Below, in pieces: positions 46,915 to 56,525 of a DNA stretch of 64,000 bases. The notes under the pieces were generated by a model. That model was given only the letters and a program-made list of their open reading frames with translations, was not told the DNA's origin and searched no databases. Numbering within the stretch: the first letter of the stretch is position 1; each line of letters opens with the position of its first letter. Origin of the DNA: Planctomycetota bacterium (GTDB lineage Bacteria > Planctomycetota > Planctomycetia > Pirellulales > Pirellulaceae); assembly GCA_963204915.1 (NCBI GenBank), contig CAUJHS010000090.1:186001-250000 (forward strand). The letters run 5' to 3'. Position numbers and translations under genes: made by a program.

Positions 46915-47469
46915 ATGAACCCGCCCATGGATTGGCGCCAGACGCTTGCCGAACACGATCGATGGTTGCGAGCCATTGTGTTCGCGCGCGTCCGAGACAC
47001 GGAGCTTGTTGACGAAATCATGCAGGAAGTCGCGCTTGCGGCCATTCAAGCGTTGTCCCCGCCGTGCGACACACACAAAGTAGCGCCTTGGCTTTACCGC
47101 GTCGCCGTTCGACAGGTCCTACTCTACCGGCGAAAATGCGGACGGAGAAAAAACATCGAGACAAGATTCGTAGTGAGGCGGCAAACCTTGCGCGATGATG
47201 AAGATTCGCGTGATCCGCTGGCTTGGCTCTTAGCGTCGGAACGTCGCACGCTCGTGCGAGACGCCTTAGCTACACTCGGGCCGCATGAAGCCGAGATCCT
47301 ACTTCTCAAATACACCGAGAATTGGACCTGCCAGCAGCTCGCAAATCATCTAGGGGTTAGTCGCAGCGCTGTTGAAGCCCGATTGTTCCGCGCCCGACGC
47401 CATTTACGTGAGGCAATTTCTGCCAAGAGTCCGCCAGTATTCCTGGAGTTTCGTGATGCAGGAGTTTGA
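46915..47469 (+). CDS. ECF-type RNA polymerase sigma factor
   Basis: 184 aa. Region 2 is visible as ELVDEIMQEVALAAIQAL followed by VAPWLYRVAVRQVLLYRRK (2.4). Region 4 is LLLKYTENWTCQQLANHLGV and SRSAVEARLFRARRHLREA, with the helix-turn-helix. The gap between holds the short linker typical of ECF factors. It overlaps the next gene, a membrane protein of anti-sigma-like layout, by 14 bases. ATG start at 46915. Confidence 0.88.
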   Translation: MNPPMDWRQTLAEHDRWLRAIVFARVRDTELVDEIMQEVALAAIQALSPPCDTHKVAPWLYRVAVRQVLLYRRKCGRRKNIETRFVVRRQTLRDDEDSRDPLAWLLASERRTLVRDALATLGPHEAEILLLKYTENWTCQQLANHLGVSRSAVEARLFRARRHLREAISAKSPPVFLEFRDAGV

Positions 47470-48277
47470 ATTGAACCGAGATGCGTTACGCATAACGCCA
47501 GAGGAATGGGATCGGTTTGTCGACGGTGAACTCGACGAATGCGCCTATCGCGATCTTTTGCTGCGGTGCGAAGAAGCTTGGATTCGTGGTGATGGCGGTC
47601 TTTGGAGAAGTTGCGCCCTGGCGCTATTGGAGGCACAGGCGCTTCAACGCGACCTAGGCAGTTGGTCCGCTGAACAGCCGTTGACTCGGCCAGTCACCGA
47701 TTTCCCAAAGTCAACGAGGCGTTCTCACGCTTTCTCCATTGAACGGTTGCTCTTGGCTTGCGCTGTAGTTTTACTATTGGCCTTTACAATCGCGGCAGTC
47801 TTTCGCCCCTCTGGGCCATTTCCGATCGCGCAATTTTTCTCGCCAAAGTCTGATCAAACAACAGAGCCAGATTTACCGCCGCAAACCTTAACGACGCAAG
47901 GTCCGTCAGTGTCCGCTCCCTTGAGTTCGAACGACGCAGCCCGCCAGCCGAACGACCTTTCACACAGTTCACCTTACGCTGAATTTGACACATCCGCACC
48001 TTCGCGCCTTACAGGACGAATTGTCTTGACCGTCGAAACAACGGGAGGAGCATCCCCACACTGGATCGAAGTGCCCATTTACGAAGTTACGACGCAAGAA
48101 GCCGCATTTCAGATGCTGCGTCCTTCGTCCGAACCGTTCGCGCTGATCGAAGCGCTTGAGGCCAGCGGACACCACGTGACGATGCGGCCGCAACTTTGGC
48201 CGTTGAAACTGGATGACGGACGCAGGGTCATTGTGCCCATCGAGCAGCTCATTGTCGCGCCAGCGCAGTTTCAGTAG
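47456..48277 (+). CDS. Membrane regulator coupled to ECF sigma (possible anti-sigma)
   Basis: 273 aa from the ATG at 47456, inside the sigma gene, with GGAG seven bases before. The N-terminal 90 residues are cytoplasmic and acidic (ITPEEWDRFVDGELDECAYRD), in line with a zinc-less anti-sigma domain. One membrane helix at about 97-117 (LLLACAVVLLLAFTIAAVF) and a soluble, probably extracytoplasmic domain with strands (GRIVLTVETTGG) follow. No HxxxCxxC motif is seen. The role is inferred from overlap and topology. Confidence 0.72.
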   Translation: MQEFELNRDALRITPEEWDRFVDGELDECAYRDLLLRCEEAWIRGDGGLWRSCALALLEAQALQRDLGSWSAEQPLTRPVTDFPKSTRRSHAFSIERLLLACAVVLLLAFTIAAVFRPSGPFPIAQFFSPKSDQTTEPDLPPQTLTTQGPSVSAPLSSNDAARQPNDLSHSSPYAEFDTSAPSRLTGRIVLTVETTGGASPHWIEVPIYEVTTQEAAFQMLRPSSEPFALIEALEASGHHVTMRPQLWPLKLDDGRRVIVPIEQLIVAPAQFQ

Positions 48278-48356
48278 TTCTGCAGATTCAACTCTTGGGT
48301 CAATTCGCCGCACGACGCGACGTATCTCGATTCTTTCCTATTTCAGGAGTTCCGCC

Positions 48357-49463
48357 ATGAAAAGATCCTTTATCGGCCTGTCGTGCATCGCGGTTATCGT
48401 CAGTTGCGTAGCGATGGAGCCGCGCGTATATGCTCAATCAAGTGACAGCACTTTGGGAGTTCTCGTTGTTCAACCGGGTCAAGATGACGCCGAAGAAGCG
48501 AACGAGCGCGCGGAGCCTTCCGACCCAAAATCTGGACAAACTAGCTCCCCGGCGTACTGGCTTGGCGTCGAATGCCACGTGGCGGATGCAACACTTCGTA
48601 CGCAATTGGGATTCAAAGACGATCAAGGCTTGATCGTGCAACGCGTACTTCCAGATTCCCCTGCGGCAAAATGCGGTTTGCAGGAACATGACGTACTTCT
48701 GGAATTCAATGATATCGAATTGCGAGAAGTTGGCGATCTGCAAAATGAGGTCGCTAAAGTCAAGGAGAACGAGGCGATGTTGCTCATCATCCGCCAAGGA
48801 CAGCGACAGGAGCTCAAGATTACGCCAGTAATCCGGCCGCAAGTGACAGAATTAGAAATATTCGAGCGAGGTCCCTTCCTCAATCACCTACATCAGTTCG
48901 CGCCGTACACAATGCGTTTTCCGATGGTTCCTGGTCAAGAGCCGTATCAAATGCTCTTAGTGCGTCCCGGCGTAGCGGGTCCCTTTAACATGACCGAGTT
49001 ACCCAAGGAAAGTTGCCTTACCATCATGCGCACTAAAGACGGACCAGCAAAAATCACCTTTACCCATAAGGGCCAAACGATAGAAACGACGTCGGATCAA
49101 TTGGAAGGTCTACCCGAAGCGGTTCGCACATGGGTATGGCAATCGGTCGGTGGCGAAGAGCCGTTGGAAAACCGAGACACGGCCGAACGTTCGCCAGGTC
49201 GGATACGAAACTTGCGCTACGGCAACCTCAACCTTCGTCTTCAGGTCGTCCCCAATTCATCAGGCGTGGTCGTCGAGCCGTTAGACACATATCGTGCTCA
49301 GCCACAGGCCAGAGAAAAGGAGCCTCGCGCGGAGGAGCCGCACAATGTCGATGTGAATCGAGACGCCGCTCTTGACCATTTGCGCCAAGCTGTCGAGCAA
49401 TTGCGAATCGAAGTCGAAAAGCTACGGACGAATGGCAAGCGAAACAATGAAGATGCGAAGTAG
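48357..49463 (+). CDS. Secreted PDZ-domain protein
   Basis: 368 aa from the ATG at 48357, preceded by AGGAG. Signal peptide MKRSFIGLSCIAVIVSCVA. A PDZ domain at about 65-155: YWLGVECHVAD, GLIVQRVLPDSPAAKCGLQEHDVLLEFND, LLIIRQGQ. No protease triad. The C-terminal end forms a coiled coil (DHLRQAVEQLRIEVEKLR). As third gene after an ECF sigma and its membrane partner it could sense misfolded proteins, as PDZ domains do in the sigma-E pathway; that is inference. Confidence 0.82.
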   Translation: MKRSFIGLSCIAVIVSCVAMEPRVYAQSSDSTLGVLVVQPGQDDAEEANERAEPSDPKSGQTSSPAYWLGVECHVADATLRTQLGFKDDQGLIVQRVLPDSPAAKCGLQEHDVLLEFNDIELREVGDLQNEVAKVKENEAMLLIIRQGQRQELKITPVIRPQVTELEIFERGPFLNHLHQFAPYTMRFPMVPGQEPYQMLLVRPGVAGPFNMTELPKESCLTIMRTKDGPAKITFTHKGQTIETTSDQLEGLPEAVRTWVWQSVGGEEPLENRDTAERSPGRIRNLRYGNLNLRLQVVPNSSGVVVEPLDTYRAQPQAREKEPRAEEPHNVDVNRDAALDHLRQAVEQLRIEVEKLRTNGKRNNEDAK

Positions 49464-49501
49464 GAAAATGGCCCCTCAAGGGCAACTCCGACAAGACTGG
49501 A

Positions 49502-49894
49502 TCAGCTTCGCAACATTATGAAGAAAAGCGCTGCCCATGGCGTAAATCCCAGGAGTACCGCGGTCCAAAGTACGGTCTGCGGAGGCGGTTCGCGGCGAAC
49601 GCGAAAAACGATGGGAATGAGAATCAGGCACAAGGTTCCCGTCACCAATGCCGTAAAGAGCAAAACACCCGGCAGCATCGTTAGTGAAAACGGCCCTTGT
49701 TCTCCGTTCATCCAAAAACGCCGCAGCAGCGCTGCGAGGGCCGACGCCGCGACGCCAACCAACGTCGCCATCGCCGTAATCATCCAAAACACGGTTAATG
49801 CTTCGCCACCGCGCGACTCCGCATGTTGTCTTTGCGCCTTGGTATCCGATGCGTGACGCGGACGGCGCTTCTTCTTTGATCGCTTTCCGGGCAA
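49502..49894 (-). CDS. Small membrane protein
   Basis: 130 aa. A basic N-terminal tail (KRSKKKRRPR), then three membrane helices (VFWMITAMATLVGVAASALA; GVLLFTALVTGTLCLILIPI; VLWTAVLLGFTPWAALFF). TTG start at 49894 with AGAGGA nine bases before and a stop immediately upstream in frame. No family recognised. Monocistronic, convergent with the PDZ gene. Confidence 0.65.
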   Translation of the reverse strand: MPGKRSKKKRRPRHASDTKAQRQHAESRGGEALTVFWMITAMATLVGVAASALAALLRRFWMNGEQGPFSLTMLPGVLLFTALVTGTLCLILIPIVFRVRREPPPQTVLWTAVLLGFTPWAALFFIMLRS

Positions 49895-50091
49895 AGGCTT
49901 ATTCCTCTACGAATGGGCGCATTGGCAAGTGATCGCCAGACTACCCTTGGAACGCCAACGCGACAACAAGTCGTCGCCAATTCAGGGGGTCGCGGGACAG
50001 AGCGACGATTCCTAAAATCATTCCATGAAGGTGCGAATCGCACGATCGTATTCAGTGCTTTACCGGGCTAGCTTCGGCGAGATTGACGCCA

Positions 50092-51156
50092 ATGCAATTG
50101 TTTCGTGAATTACCCCCATTTCGTCCGATCCGGTTCTTTCGAAACGGCCATATGCAGACGATTCTGGGCGCCTACTGTCCAGCGAGGACACCCCGCTACA
50201 CCGCCGTGCGGCACGAGACGAAGCTGAACGATGGAGATCGGGTTCTATTGCATGATGACCTGCCGGCATCATGGAATCCAGGCGATCCCGTTGTGCTTTT
50301 GGTTCACGGACTTAGCGGCTCCCACGCATCGCCGTACGTAGGAAGGACGGCCGCCAAACTAAATGCACGAGGTATCCGCACGTTCCGGATGGATTTGCGC
50401 GGCTGCGGCGCTGGACGCAACCTGGCGGTGCGCCCGCTCCATGCAGGACGAAGCGAAGACGCGGCGGCCGCACTCGCAACGATCGCGTCGTTATGTCCGG
50501 GGTCTCCAATCGATGCAGTCGCTTTTTCGATGGGCGCGAACATCTTACTAAAAATGGCTGGCGAGATGGACGCTAATGCTCCTGAATATGTACGGACGAT
50601 TATCGCCGTAGCGCCGCCCGTCGATTTGGCGATCACCTGCCAAAACCTATCGATAGGTTGGAACGCCATGTACGACCGCTCGTTTGTACGCGCGCTCTTG
50701 CGACACATCGAAAACCGACACGACGAACTACCAAACGCCGAACCGATTCGCCTGTCGCGACGACCACGCCGTGTTTATGAGTTCGACGATTGGGTCACAG
50801 CGCCGCTTTCCGGGTTTGCCGGCGCGGACGACTATTACACCCAGGCCAGTTCCGCGCCTTACTTGCCGAATATACACGTGCCAACGTTAATCCTTGCGGC
50901 CGCCGACGATCCGCTTGTGCCTGTGCGAATGTTCGAGCAATGTTCCCTCTCACCTTCGGTTGAACTCCATGTCACGGAATACGGCGGCCATGTAGGATAC
51001 GTAGGCATTGCGGGGTGTGACCCGGACCGGCGCTGGCTGGAATGGCGCATTGTTGAACAGGTCACTGGCTTGGGCTCGTATCAGCGAACGCCTTTGCGGA
51101 GACGCCCATGGTCCGTTACGGATGATACTTCACTGCCACTGCGTAATAATCCCTGA
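50092..51156 (+). CDS. YheT-family alpha/beta hydrolase
   Basis: 354 aa. The start FRNGHMQTILG and the HGLSGSHASPY loop are typical of YheT/ABHD-type hydrolases. Catalytic Ser in AFSMGAN, Asp in AADDPLVP and His in GGHVGYVG. Family members act on esters or lipids, but the E. coli substrate is not settled. ATG at 50092; a TTG at 50083 is an in-frame alternative. Soluble, no signal peptide. Single gene. Confidence 0.85.
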   Translation: MQLFRELPPFRPIRFFRNGHMQTILGAYCPARTPRYTAVRHETKLNDGDRVLLHDDLPASWNPGDPVVLLVHGLSGSHASPYVGRTAAKLNARGIRTFRMDLRGCGAGRNLAVRPLHAGRSEDAAAALATIASLCPGSPIDAVAFSMGANILLKMAGEMDANAPEYVRTIIAVAPPVDLAITCQNLSIGWNAMYDRSFVRALLRHIENRHDELPNAEPIRLSRRPRRVYEFDDWVTAPLSGFAGADDYYTQASSAPYLPNIHVPTLILAAADDPLVPVRMFEQCSLSPSVELHVTEYGGHVGYVGIAGCDPDRRWLEWRIVEQVTGLGSYQRTPLRRRPWSVTDDTSLPLRNNP

Positions 51157-51362
51157 TGAATTCCCAAGGCGAATGATTACCTTTGCACGACATCTGGAGT
51201 CAATCACGGGTCGTCTCCACTTGTGAAATGTTTAATGACTGCATGCGATTGTTATGTACGCAACGCTAGCGTCGGGCTTGGCGGTCGGTTATTCTCTTTC
51301 GTGTCGCATAGGCGATGCGCTGTGTTCAGTGTTGTTTAACGGTTGACTTAGGGACGTACTCG

Positions 51363-52628
51363 ATGAAGACCTTTGCCAGCTTGGGTTTAGGGTTTTGCAT
51401 TGTCCTTGCCGGTTCACTGTTGGGAGCCGACGATTGGACCCGCTTTCGTGGCCCAAATGGATCTGGCGAAAGCGAAGCAACCACAATTCCCGTCGAGTTC
51501 TCGGAAAAAGACTTTAATTGGAAGACCGCATTGCCCGGAATCGGCCATTCCTCGCCTGTGGTCTGGAAAAATCGCGTATTCCTTTTGAGCGCGAAGCCCG
51601 ATGACGCAACCCGTTACGTGTTGTGTATCGACGCAGACTCGGGAGAAATCATTTGGCGCCGCGACTTTCCATCGAAGCCCCATCACCTCCATGCTCGCAG
51701 CAGTTACGCGTCAAGCACACCGGCTGTGGACGCCGAGCGAGTTTATGTGGCCTGGTCGACCCCTGATGAAACGACGTTCAAGGCGTTTGACCATGACGGC
51801 AAAGAGTTGTGGAGCCAAAACCTAGGACGTTGGGTCAGCCAGCATGGATTTGGCACATCGCCAATCGTTTATGAAGATCTTGTGATCCTCAACAACGCAC
51901 AAGACGATGGCAAGGTCGATCCCGGCCAATCGCCCGGCGAAAGCAGCATGATGGCCTTTGACCGGCGGACGGGCGAGTTGCGTTGGAAAACTCCGCGCAA
52001 AAGCGGTTCCGTTTCCTATTCGGTTCCGTGCATTTATCGTGGTTCAGATGGAAAAGACCAACTGATTTGCACAAATACGACGGACGGTTTCTATAGCTTG
52101 GACCCACACACCGGTAAAGAGAATTGGAAAATTGGCGACGCTTTCAGCATGCGAACGGTAAGTTCGCCCGTCTTTGTGGATGGCGTCATATTCGGATCAA
52201 CGGGCCAAGGTGGATTCGCCACGAATTATGTGGTGGCTGTACGCGCTGAGCCGAAACCGGAGGTCGTCTACGAAGTGCGCCGGTCGGCGCCGTATGTACC
52301 TTGTATCGTGGGGCGCGGCAACCTGGCGTTTTTATGGTTCGATGCGGGAATCGTGTCGTGTATTGAGGCGGCGACTGGCGAAGTTCATTGGCAGCAACGC
52401 TTGGGAGGGACATTCTCCGGTTCGCCAGTACGGGTGGGAGACAAAATCTACGGCGTAAATGACGATGGCGAAGTGATTGTTCTCGCGGCGGACAAGAACT
52501 TTAAGGTGCTGGCGAGAAACTCGCTGGGCGAACTGAGCCGTGCTACACCGGCAGTGTCAGGTGGTCGTATGTATTTTCGCACGGCATCGCATCTCATTTC
52601 CATTGGCGGCAAACAACAAGCGGAATAA
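51363..52628 (+). CDS. Secreted PQQ-like beta-propeller protein
   Basis: 421 aa from the ATG at 51363. Signal peptide MKTFASLGLGFCIVLAGSLL. The mature start DDWTRFRGPNGSG is common in planctomycete propeller proteins. Repeated propeller blades contain the outer-strand pattern DADSGEIIWRR, DRRTGELRWK, DPHTGKENWK, EAATGEVHWQQ. No catalytic motifs of quinoprotein dehydrogenases are visible, so a binding or scaffold role is more likely than PQQ-dependent oxidation. Confidence 0.85.
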   Translation: MKTFASLGLGFCIVLAGSLLGADDWTRFRGPNGSGESEATTIPVEFSEKDFNWKTALPGIGHSSPVVWKNRVFLLSAKPDDATRYVLCIDADSGEIIWRRDFPSKPHHLHARSSYASSTPAVDAERVYVAWSTPDETTFKAFDHDGKELWSQNLGRWVSQHGFGTSPIVYEDLVILNNAQDDGKVDPGQSPGESSMMAFDRRTGELRWKTPRKSGSVSYSVPCIYRGSDGKDQLICTNTTDGFYSLDPHTGKENWKIGDAFSMRTVSSPVFVDGVIFGSTGQGGFATNYVVAVRAEPKPEVVYEVRRSAPYVPCIVGRGNLAFLWFDAGIVSCIEAATGEVHWQQRLGGTFSGSPVRVGDKIYGVNDDGEVIVLAADKNFKVLARNSLGELSRATPAVSGGRMYFRTASHLISIGGKQQAE

Positions 52629-52855
52629 GGATGTTCGACAAACACCGCTGATATGCTACTGCGGCAGCCCACGCACCAATACGCTCGCATGACGGTAAGT
52701 TTTCCTGCGCAGCCGGCGCTTTGTGTGTTAGAATGGCGTCGTCGGACACGTCCACAACCCAGTCGGGTTTAACGCTGTGTTTGATCGCGTACGTACAGGC
52801 TGGTTTCAGCCGAGTCGCCTGCGATACCAGCGCCGGCTTTCACGCGCAGCGATTT

Positions 52856-54166
52856 ATGGAATCCTTTCCTGATCCTGGCGAAGTAACGCCCGATGCTGAA
52901 ACCATGTATTCCCCTGACACTCGGGGTTGGGTTCAGGATTTGAAAGACTCGTGCTTGTTGTTCGCTTCATTGCCAGAGCGGGTCGGTGACATTCTCGAAC
53001 AACATATGCATGAGCAGCACTTTGGAATCGACGAGTATCTCATCCGTCAAGGCCAAACGGGCGATTCCCTCATGGTCATCCGCAGCGGCATTGTGCAAAT
53101 TGGATCTACCGACGAACGCGGCAATCGTCACTGGATTGCTCGTTCTGGGCGCGGACAGGTCCTAGGAGAAATGTCCCTATTGACGGGTGAGCCGCGCACT
53201 GCGGACGTCATCGCGACCCGGCCGGTGCGCGCCATGGTGCTGCCTGTTGTCGAGTTTCATCGCCTCGCGAAGCAGCATCCTGAAATCACACTAGTCTTAA
53301 GCAACATCGTTGCGCGCCGTTTGGGCGCGGCTGATCAAGATGTTTTGGCCGGTAAGACGCTCGGTGGTTGGTTGTTTCATGGACGTCTAGGCAAAGGCGG
53401 CATGTCGGTCGTGTACCATGCGGAGGATCGTCAAGGCCGCCAGGCGGCGCTGAAGATGATGAGCCATCGACTTGTGTACGACGAGACAGCCTGTCGGCAG
53501 TTTCAGCGTGAGGCCGACATCGTTCAATCGTTCGACCATCCGAACATTGTCCGTATGTATGACCGGTTTGCCGCGTTTCACACCTTTTTTCTGGCAATGG
53601 AGTATTGTGAAGGACGCACATTGGATGTATTTCTGAAAAATATCGGTCGCCTGCCAGAAGTGGAAGTGCGAAAAGTCGTCGGACAGCTTGCCGCGGGCCT
53701 CCACTATGCGCATGCGGCCGGAGTGATTCATCGTGACATTAAGCCCTCGAATGTTATGGTGATGAAGGACGGAACGATCAAACTAATGGACTTTGGATTG
53801 GCGCGGCCCGTCGATGAGATTCCATCCCCCTATGACGCAGCCGTTGTCGGTACGCCGGCTTATATGGCCCCTGAACAACTCGCTGGTGAACCATTGACGG
53901 TGGCGGCTGATTTTTTTGGCCTCGGGGCGGTCATCTGGGAACTGTTGACGGGCCGACGCCTATTCGGAAACCTTACCTTAGGCGAGTTATTAAGCCAGCA
54001 CTCCAATTGGACGCCTCCAAGCGTGCGAGAGCGAGTCCCGCGCGTTTCGGACGAACTGACTTCGGTGGTGGAATGTTGCTTGGCGCGTTCACCAAGAGAC
54101 CGACGACTTGACTTACAGACGCTGTCTCCATGGGCGGCGCCACTTGCCTTGGTGGAGACACTTTGA
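52856..54166 (+). CDS. Ser/Thr protein kinase with N-terminal cyclic-nucleotide-binding domain
   Basis: 436 aa from the ATG at 52856; ATG 52733 and a TTG at 52721 are in frame, but the intervening sequence looks non-coding. The cNMP-binding domain (about 40-150) carries a phosphate cassette GEMSLLTGEPRTADV with Glu105 and Arg114, as in cyclic-AMP binders. The kinase domain follows: GKGGMSVV loop, Lys200 (AALKMM), HRDIKPSN with Asp294, DFGLA with Asp312, and APE. No membrane segment, so it is a cytosolic kinase probably switched by a nucleotide. The C-terminus is short. Confidence 0.88.
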   Translation: MESFPDPGEVTPDAETMYSPDTRGWVQDLKDSCLLFASLPERVGDILEQHMHEQHFGIDEYLIRQGQTGDSLMVIRSGIVQIGSTDERGNRHWIARSGRGQVLGEMSLLTGEPRTADVIATRPVRAMVLPVVEFHRLAKQHPEITLVLSNIVARRLGAADQDVLAGKTLGGWLFHGRLGKGGMSVVYHAEDRQGRQAALKMMSHRLVYDETACRQFQREADIVQSFDHPNIVRMYDRFAAFHTFFLAMEYCEGRTLDVFLKNIGRLPEVEVRKVVGQLAAGLHYAHAAGVIHRDIKPSNVMVMKDGTIKLMDFGLARPVDEIPSPYDAAVVGTPAYMAPEQLAGEPLTVAADFFGLGAVIWELLTGRRLFGNLTLGELLSQHSNWTPPSVRERVPRVSDELTSVVECCLARSPRDRRLDLQTLSPWAAPLALVETL

Positions 54167-54230
54167 GGCTTCTACACCGTTGAAAATCTCGCGCTCGCCC
54201 ATTTCCTCGGTTCGCGACCGACACTAAGCT

Positions 54231-54250
54231 ACATTTGTCGTGACAAATGT
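54231..54250. promoter_or_regulatory. Perfect operator-like palindrome
   Basis: ACATTTGTC (54231-54239), two central bases, GACAAATGT (54242-54250). It ends 31 bases before the start of the zinc-ribbon gene, where a repressor site would sit. No matching regulator gene is in view. Confidence 0.4.
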
Positions 54251-54281
54251 CGAAGGTTGGTCTCATCTCAAAGCAAGACCG

Positions 54282-55049
54282 ATGAACAAGCGGTGCCCTT
54301 TTTGTCATCAGGATGTGCCCATCGCGGTATTCAATGCTCACGTTGCAGAGCATACCAAACTGCGCGAAGATGGCCAAATGACAGACCATGTCACTGTGGC
54401 CCCTGAGGACCAGTTTCAAGGCGACCTTGCTGACGTTCCCCGTTGGTATCGGCATGACAAGTGCGGCGCCGTTACGGGCATGCCCGAGGAGATTATCCGC
54501 TCGTACCTTGCGGATCCGTTCCTATACAGTGATTACACGTTTTGCACAGGCTGTGGTAATTACCCTCATCAGTCCGAGTTCCATTGGGTAGAATCGGGCG
54601 AAAACCTGCAGTCGTATAATCGACGACTGCGAATCGAGTTTATCCAACGCAATAACCTCAACCCGCGCGACTTCGTTTGGGAAAACGGCGCGCCGGTGCG
54701 CCGCAAACGTAAGTTCGGCGCCTTGATGTGGCTCGCTGGTTGTCTTGTGACGGCGGTCGTCCTTGTAGGATGCGTGAGCGTGGCGGCCGTGACCGCCGTT
54801 GCGCTGTTTCGCAACTCGGCCCCCTCGCAGCCAAGATTCACCCCCTTGGATTCTCCTACCCTTGGATCATCGCCACTGATTCCGTCTCCATCGTTCGAAC
54901 CCATTCCCGACACTTCGTTTGTTCCACCACAGCCAATCGAAGACTTTCGACAACAGATTGAGCGACAACAGGAAGACATTCGCCGTCGCCACGAGGAAAT
55001 GCGCCGGCAACACGAAGAAATCATGGAACGCATGCACCGACGACCGTAG
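54282..55049 (+). CDS. Zinc-ribbon membrane protein with C-terminal coiled coil
   Basis: 255 aa from the ATG at 54282. N-terminal CPFCHQDV with HVAEH gives a C2H2-like zinc site; a second site is CGAV and CTGCGNY (about residues 65-92). One membrane helix at about 147-172 (LAGCLVTAVVLVGCVSVAAV), a Pro/Ser-rich spacer and a C-terminal coiled coil rich in Glu/Arg (about 220-255). Probably a membrane scaffold with a cytosolic zinc head. No family recognised. Confidence 0.7.
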   Translation: MNKRCPFCHQDVPIAVFNAHVAEHTKLREDGQMTDHVTVAPEDQFQGDLADVPRWYRHDKCGAVTGMPEEIIRSYLADPFLYSDYTFCTGCGNYPHQSEFHWVESGENLQSYNRRLRIEFIQRNNLNPRDFVWENGAPVRRKRKFGALMWLAGCLVTAVVLVGCVSVAAVTAVALFRNSAPSQPRFTPLDSPTLGSSPLIPSPSFEPIPDTSFVPPQPIEDFRQQIERQQEDIRRRHEEMRRQHEEIMERMHRRP

Positions 55050-55127
55050 GAATAACACCTTCGCTCCACTTCCGCCATAATTTGGTTTGGTTGCTCGTGC
55101 ACTTCGCCCTAAACCTTTTGTTGACTC

Positions 55128-56525
55128 ATGAATGGCCAACTTCTGCGCACGGACGCTCTCGCAATATGGCAGGCCGGCGTCGACGCCGTGCGTAGTGATC
55201 GCCTCGTCAAAGAAAACGTGCAGATCGAGCAGGGCCTGTTGTGTATCGCCGAAGAACGTGTCCCCCTTGATGCGATTGAGCGGATCGTCGTCGTGGGCGC
55301 CGGCAAAGCGGGCGCCGGGATGGCCGCTGGTCTGGAAGAGGCGCTCGGGGACGACGTTCTTCGAAGCAAGAAGGTCCAAGGTTGGATCAACGTCCCAGAA
55401 GATTGCGTCCGTCCCCTTCGTTCGATCCATTTACATGGCGCAAGGCCCGCAGGACTTAACGAACCAACGCAAGCCGGAGTCGCTGGCGCAAACGAAATTC
55501 TACGACTGGCGGCCTCACTCGGTGAACGCGATCTTTGCATATGCCTCATCTCGGGTGGAGGTTCGGCGCTGTTGCCGGCTCCTGTGAACGGCGTCACCCT
55601 GGAAGATAAACTTGCCGTCACCAAGCACCTCAGCGCTGCAGGAGCAAATATTCAAGAACTGAACACCGTGCGAAAACAACTAAGCCGCATCAAAGGCGGT
55701 GGACTGGCGAGAACCTGTCGTGCGGGCCGTTTAATCACGCTCTTGATTTCCGATGTATTGGGAGACCCTTTGGATGTGATCGCGAGTGGACCGACCGTTG
55801 AGGATTCATCGACTCCTCACGCCGCGCTTGAAGTTCTCGAGAAATTTCAAGCCCACAAGGCGGGCGTCTCCAAACGCGTATTTGACGTACTCTACAGCTC
55901 CGCCGATATCGCCCAAAGCACGGTCGCCTGCGGACCTCGGCAGGTAAGTCACTATGTAATTGGCAATCTTGCACGGGCCGTTGATGCCGCTGGGATCGAA
56001 GCGGAACGTCGCGGTTATTCACACGCGATGACCTGCGCAATAAAGCCTGAAGGCGACGCCGAACTGATCGGTCAACATCTCGCGGCGGTGGCGCTTCGCA
56101 TGCGAGAGGAACACGGTCCTGATTGTTTAATCACCGGCGGAGAGCCTACGGTTCGCCTTGCACCCCAGGGTGAACGTGGAAAAGGCGGACGCAATCAGCA
56201 GTTAGTCTTGTCGGCCCTCCAGGAAATTCTCAGGCAAACATCTCAACAAGATCGGTACTCTCGGAATCCGTTAGACGGACTGGCTCTACTGTCTGGTGGA
56301 ACCGACGGCGAGGACGGACCGACCGATGCGGCGGGAGCTTTGATCGACGCAGATGTATGGCAGGCGGCGGAGTCTCGAAATCTTAACCCCGAAGCGTTTC
56401 TTCGCCGGAATGACGCATATCATTTTTTCGAGCCGACTGGGGGTTTGATGAAGACCGGTCCTACCCACACGAATGTGTGCGACATTCGCATTGTTGTCGT
56501 CGGGAAACGCCCAGAAATCGCCTGA
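55128..56525 (+). CDS. Glycerate 2-kinase, GckA/TtuD type
   Basis: 465 aa. Phosphorylates glycerate, giving 2-phosphoglycerate in characterised relatives. Glycine-rich motifs VVVGAGKAGAGMAAGLEE and LISGGGSALLPAP, then VRKQLSRIKGGGLAR, LISDVLGDPLDVIASGPT, and the MOFRL-domain end LITGGEPTVRL, GRNQQLVLSAL, LSGGTDGEDGPTDAAGA. Complete. ATG at 55128. No glyoxylate or tartrate pathway genes are adjacent, so its pathway is open. Confidence 0.9.
   Translation: MNGQLLRTDALAIWQAGVDAVRSDRLVKENVQIEQGLLCIAEERVPLDAIERIVVVGAGKAGAGMAAGLEEALGDDVLRSKKVQGWINVPEDCVRPLRSIHLHGARPAGLNEPTQAGVAGANEILRLAASLGERDLCICLISGGGSALLPAPVNGVTLEDKLAVTKHLSAAGANIQELNTVRKQLSRIKGGGLARTCRAGRLITLLISDVLGDPLDVIASGPTVEDSSTPHAALEVLEKFQAHKAGVSKRVFDVLYSSADIAQSTVACGPRQVSHYVIGNLARAVDAAGIEAERRGYSHAMTCAIKPEGDAELIGQHLAAVALRMREEHGPDCLITGGEPTVRLAPQGERGKGGRNQQLVLSALQEILRQTSQQDRYSRNPLDGLALLSGGTDGEDGPTDAAGALIDADVWQAAESRNLNPEAFLRRNDAYHFFEPTGGLMKTGPTHTNVCDIRIVVVGKRPEIA

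Noticed and set aside
45576-47045. Longer galM frame to 47045
   Set aside because: The upstream 324 bases look non-coding and overlap the start of the sigma gene; the ATG at 46721 has a signal peptide and ribosome site.
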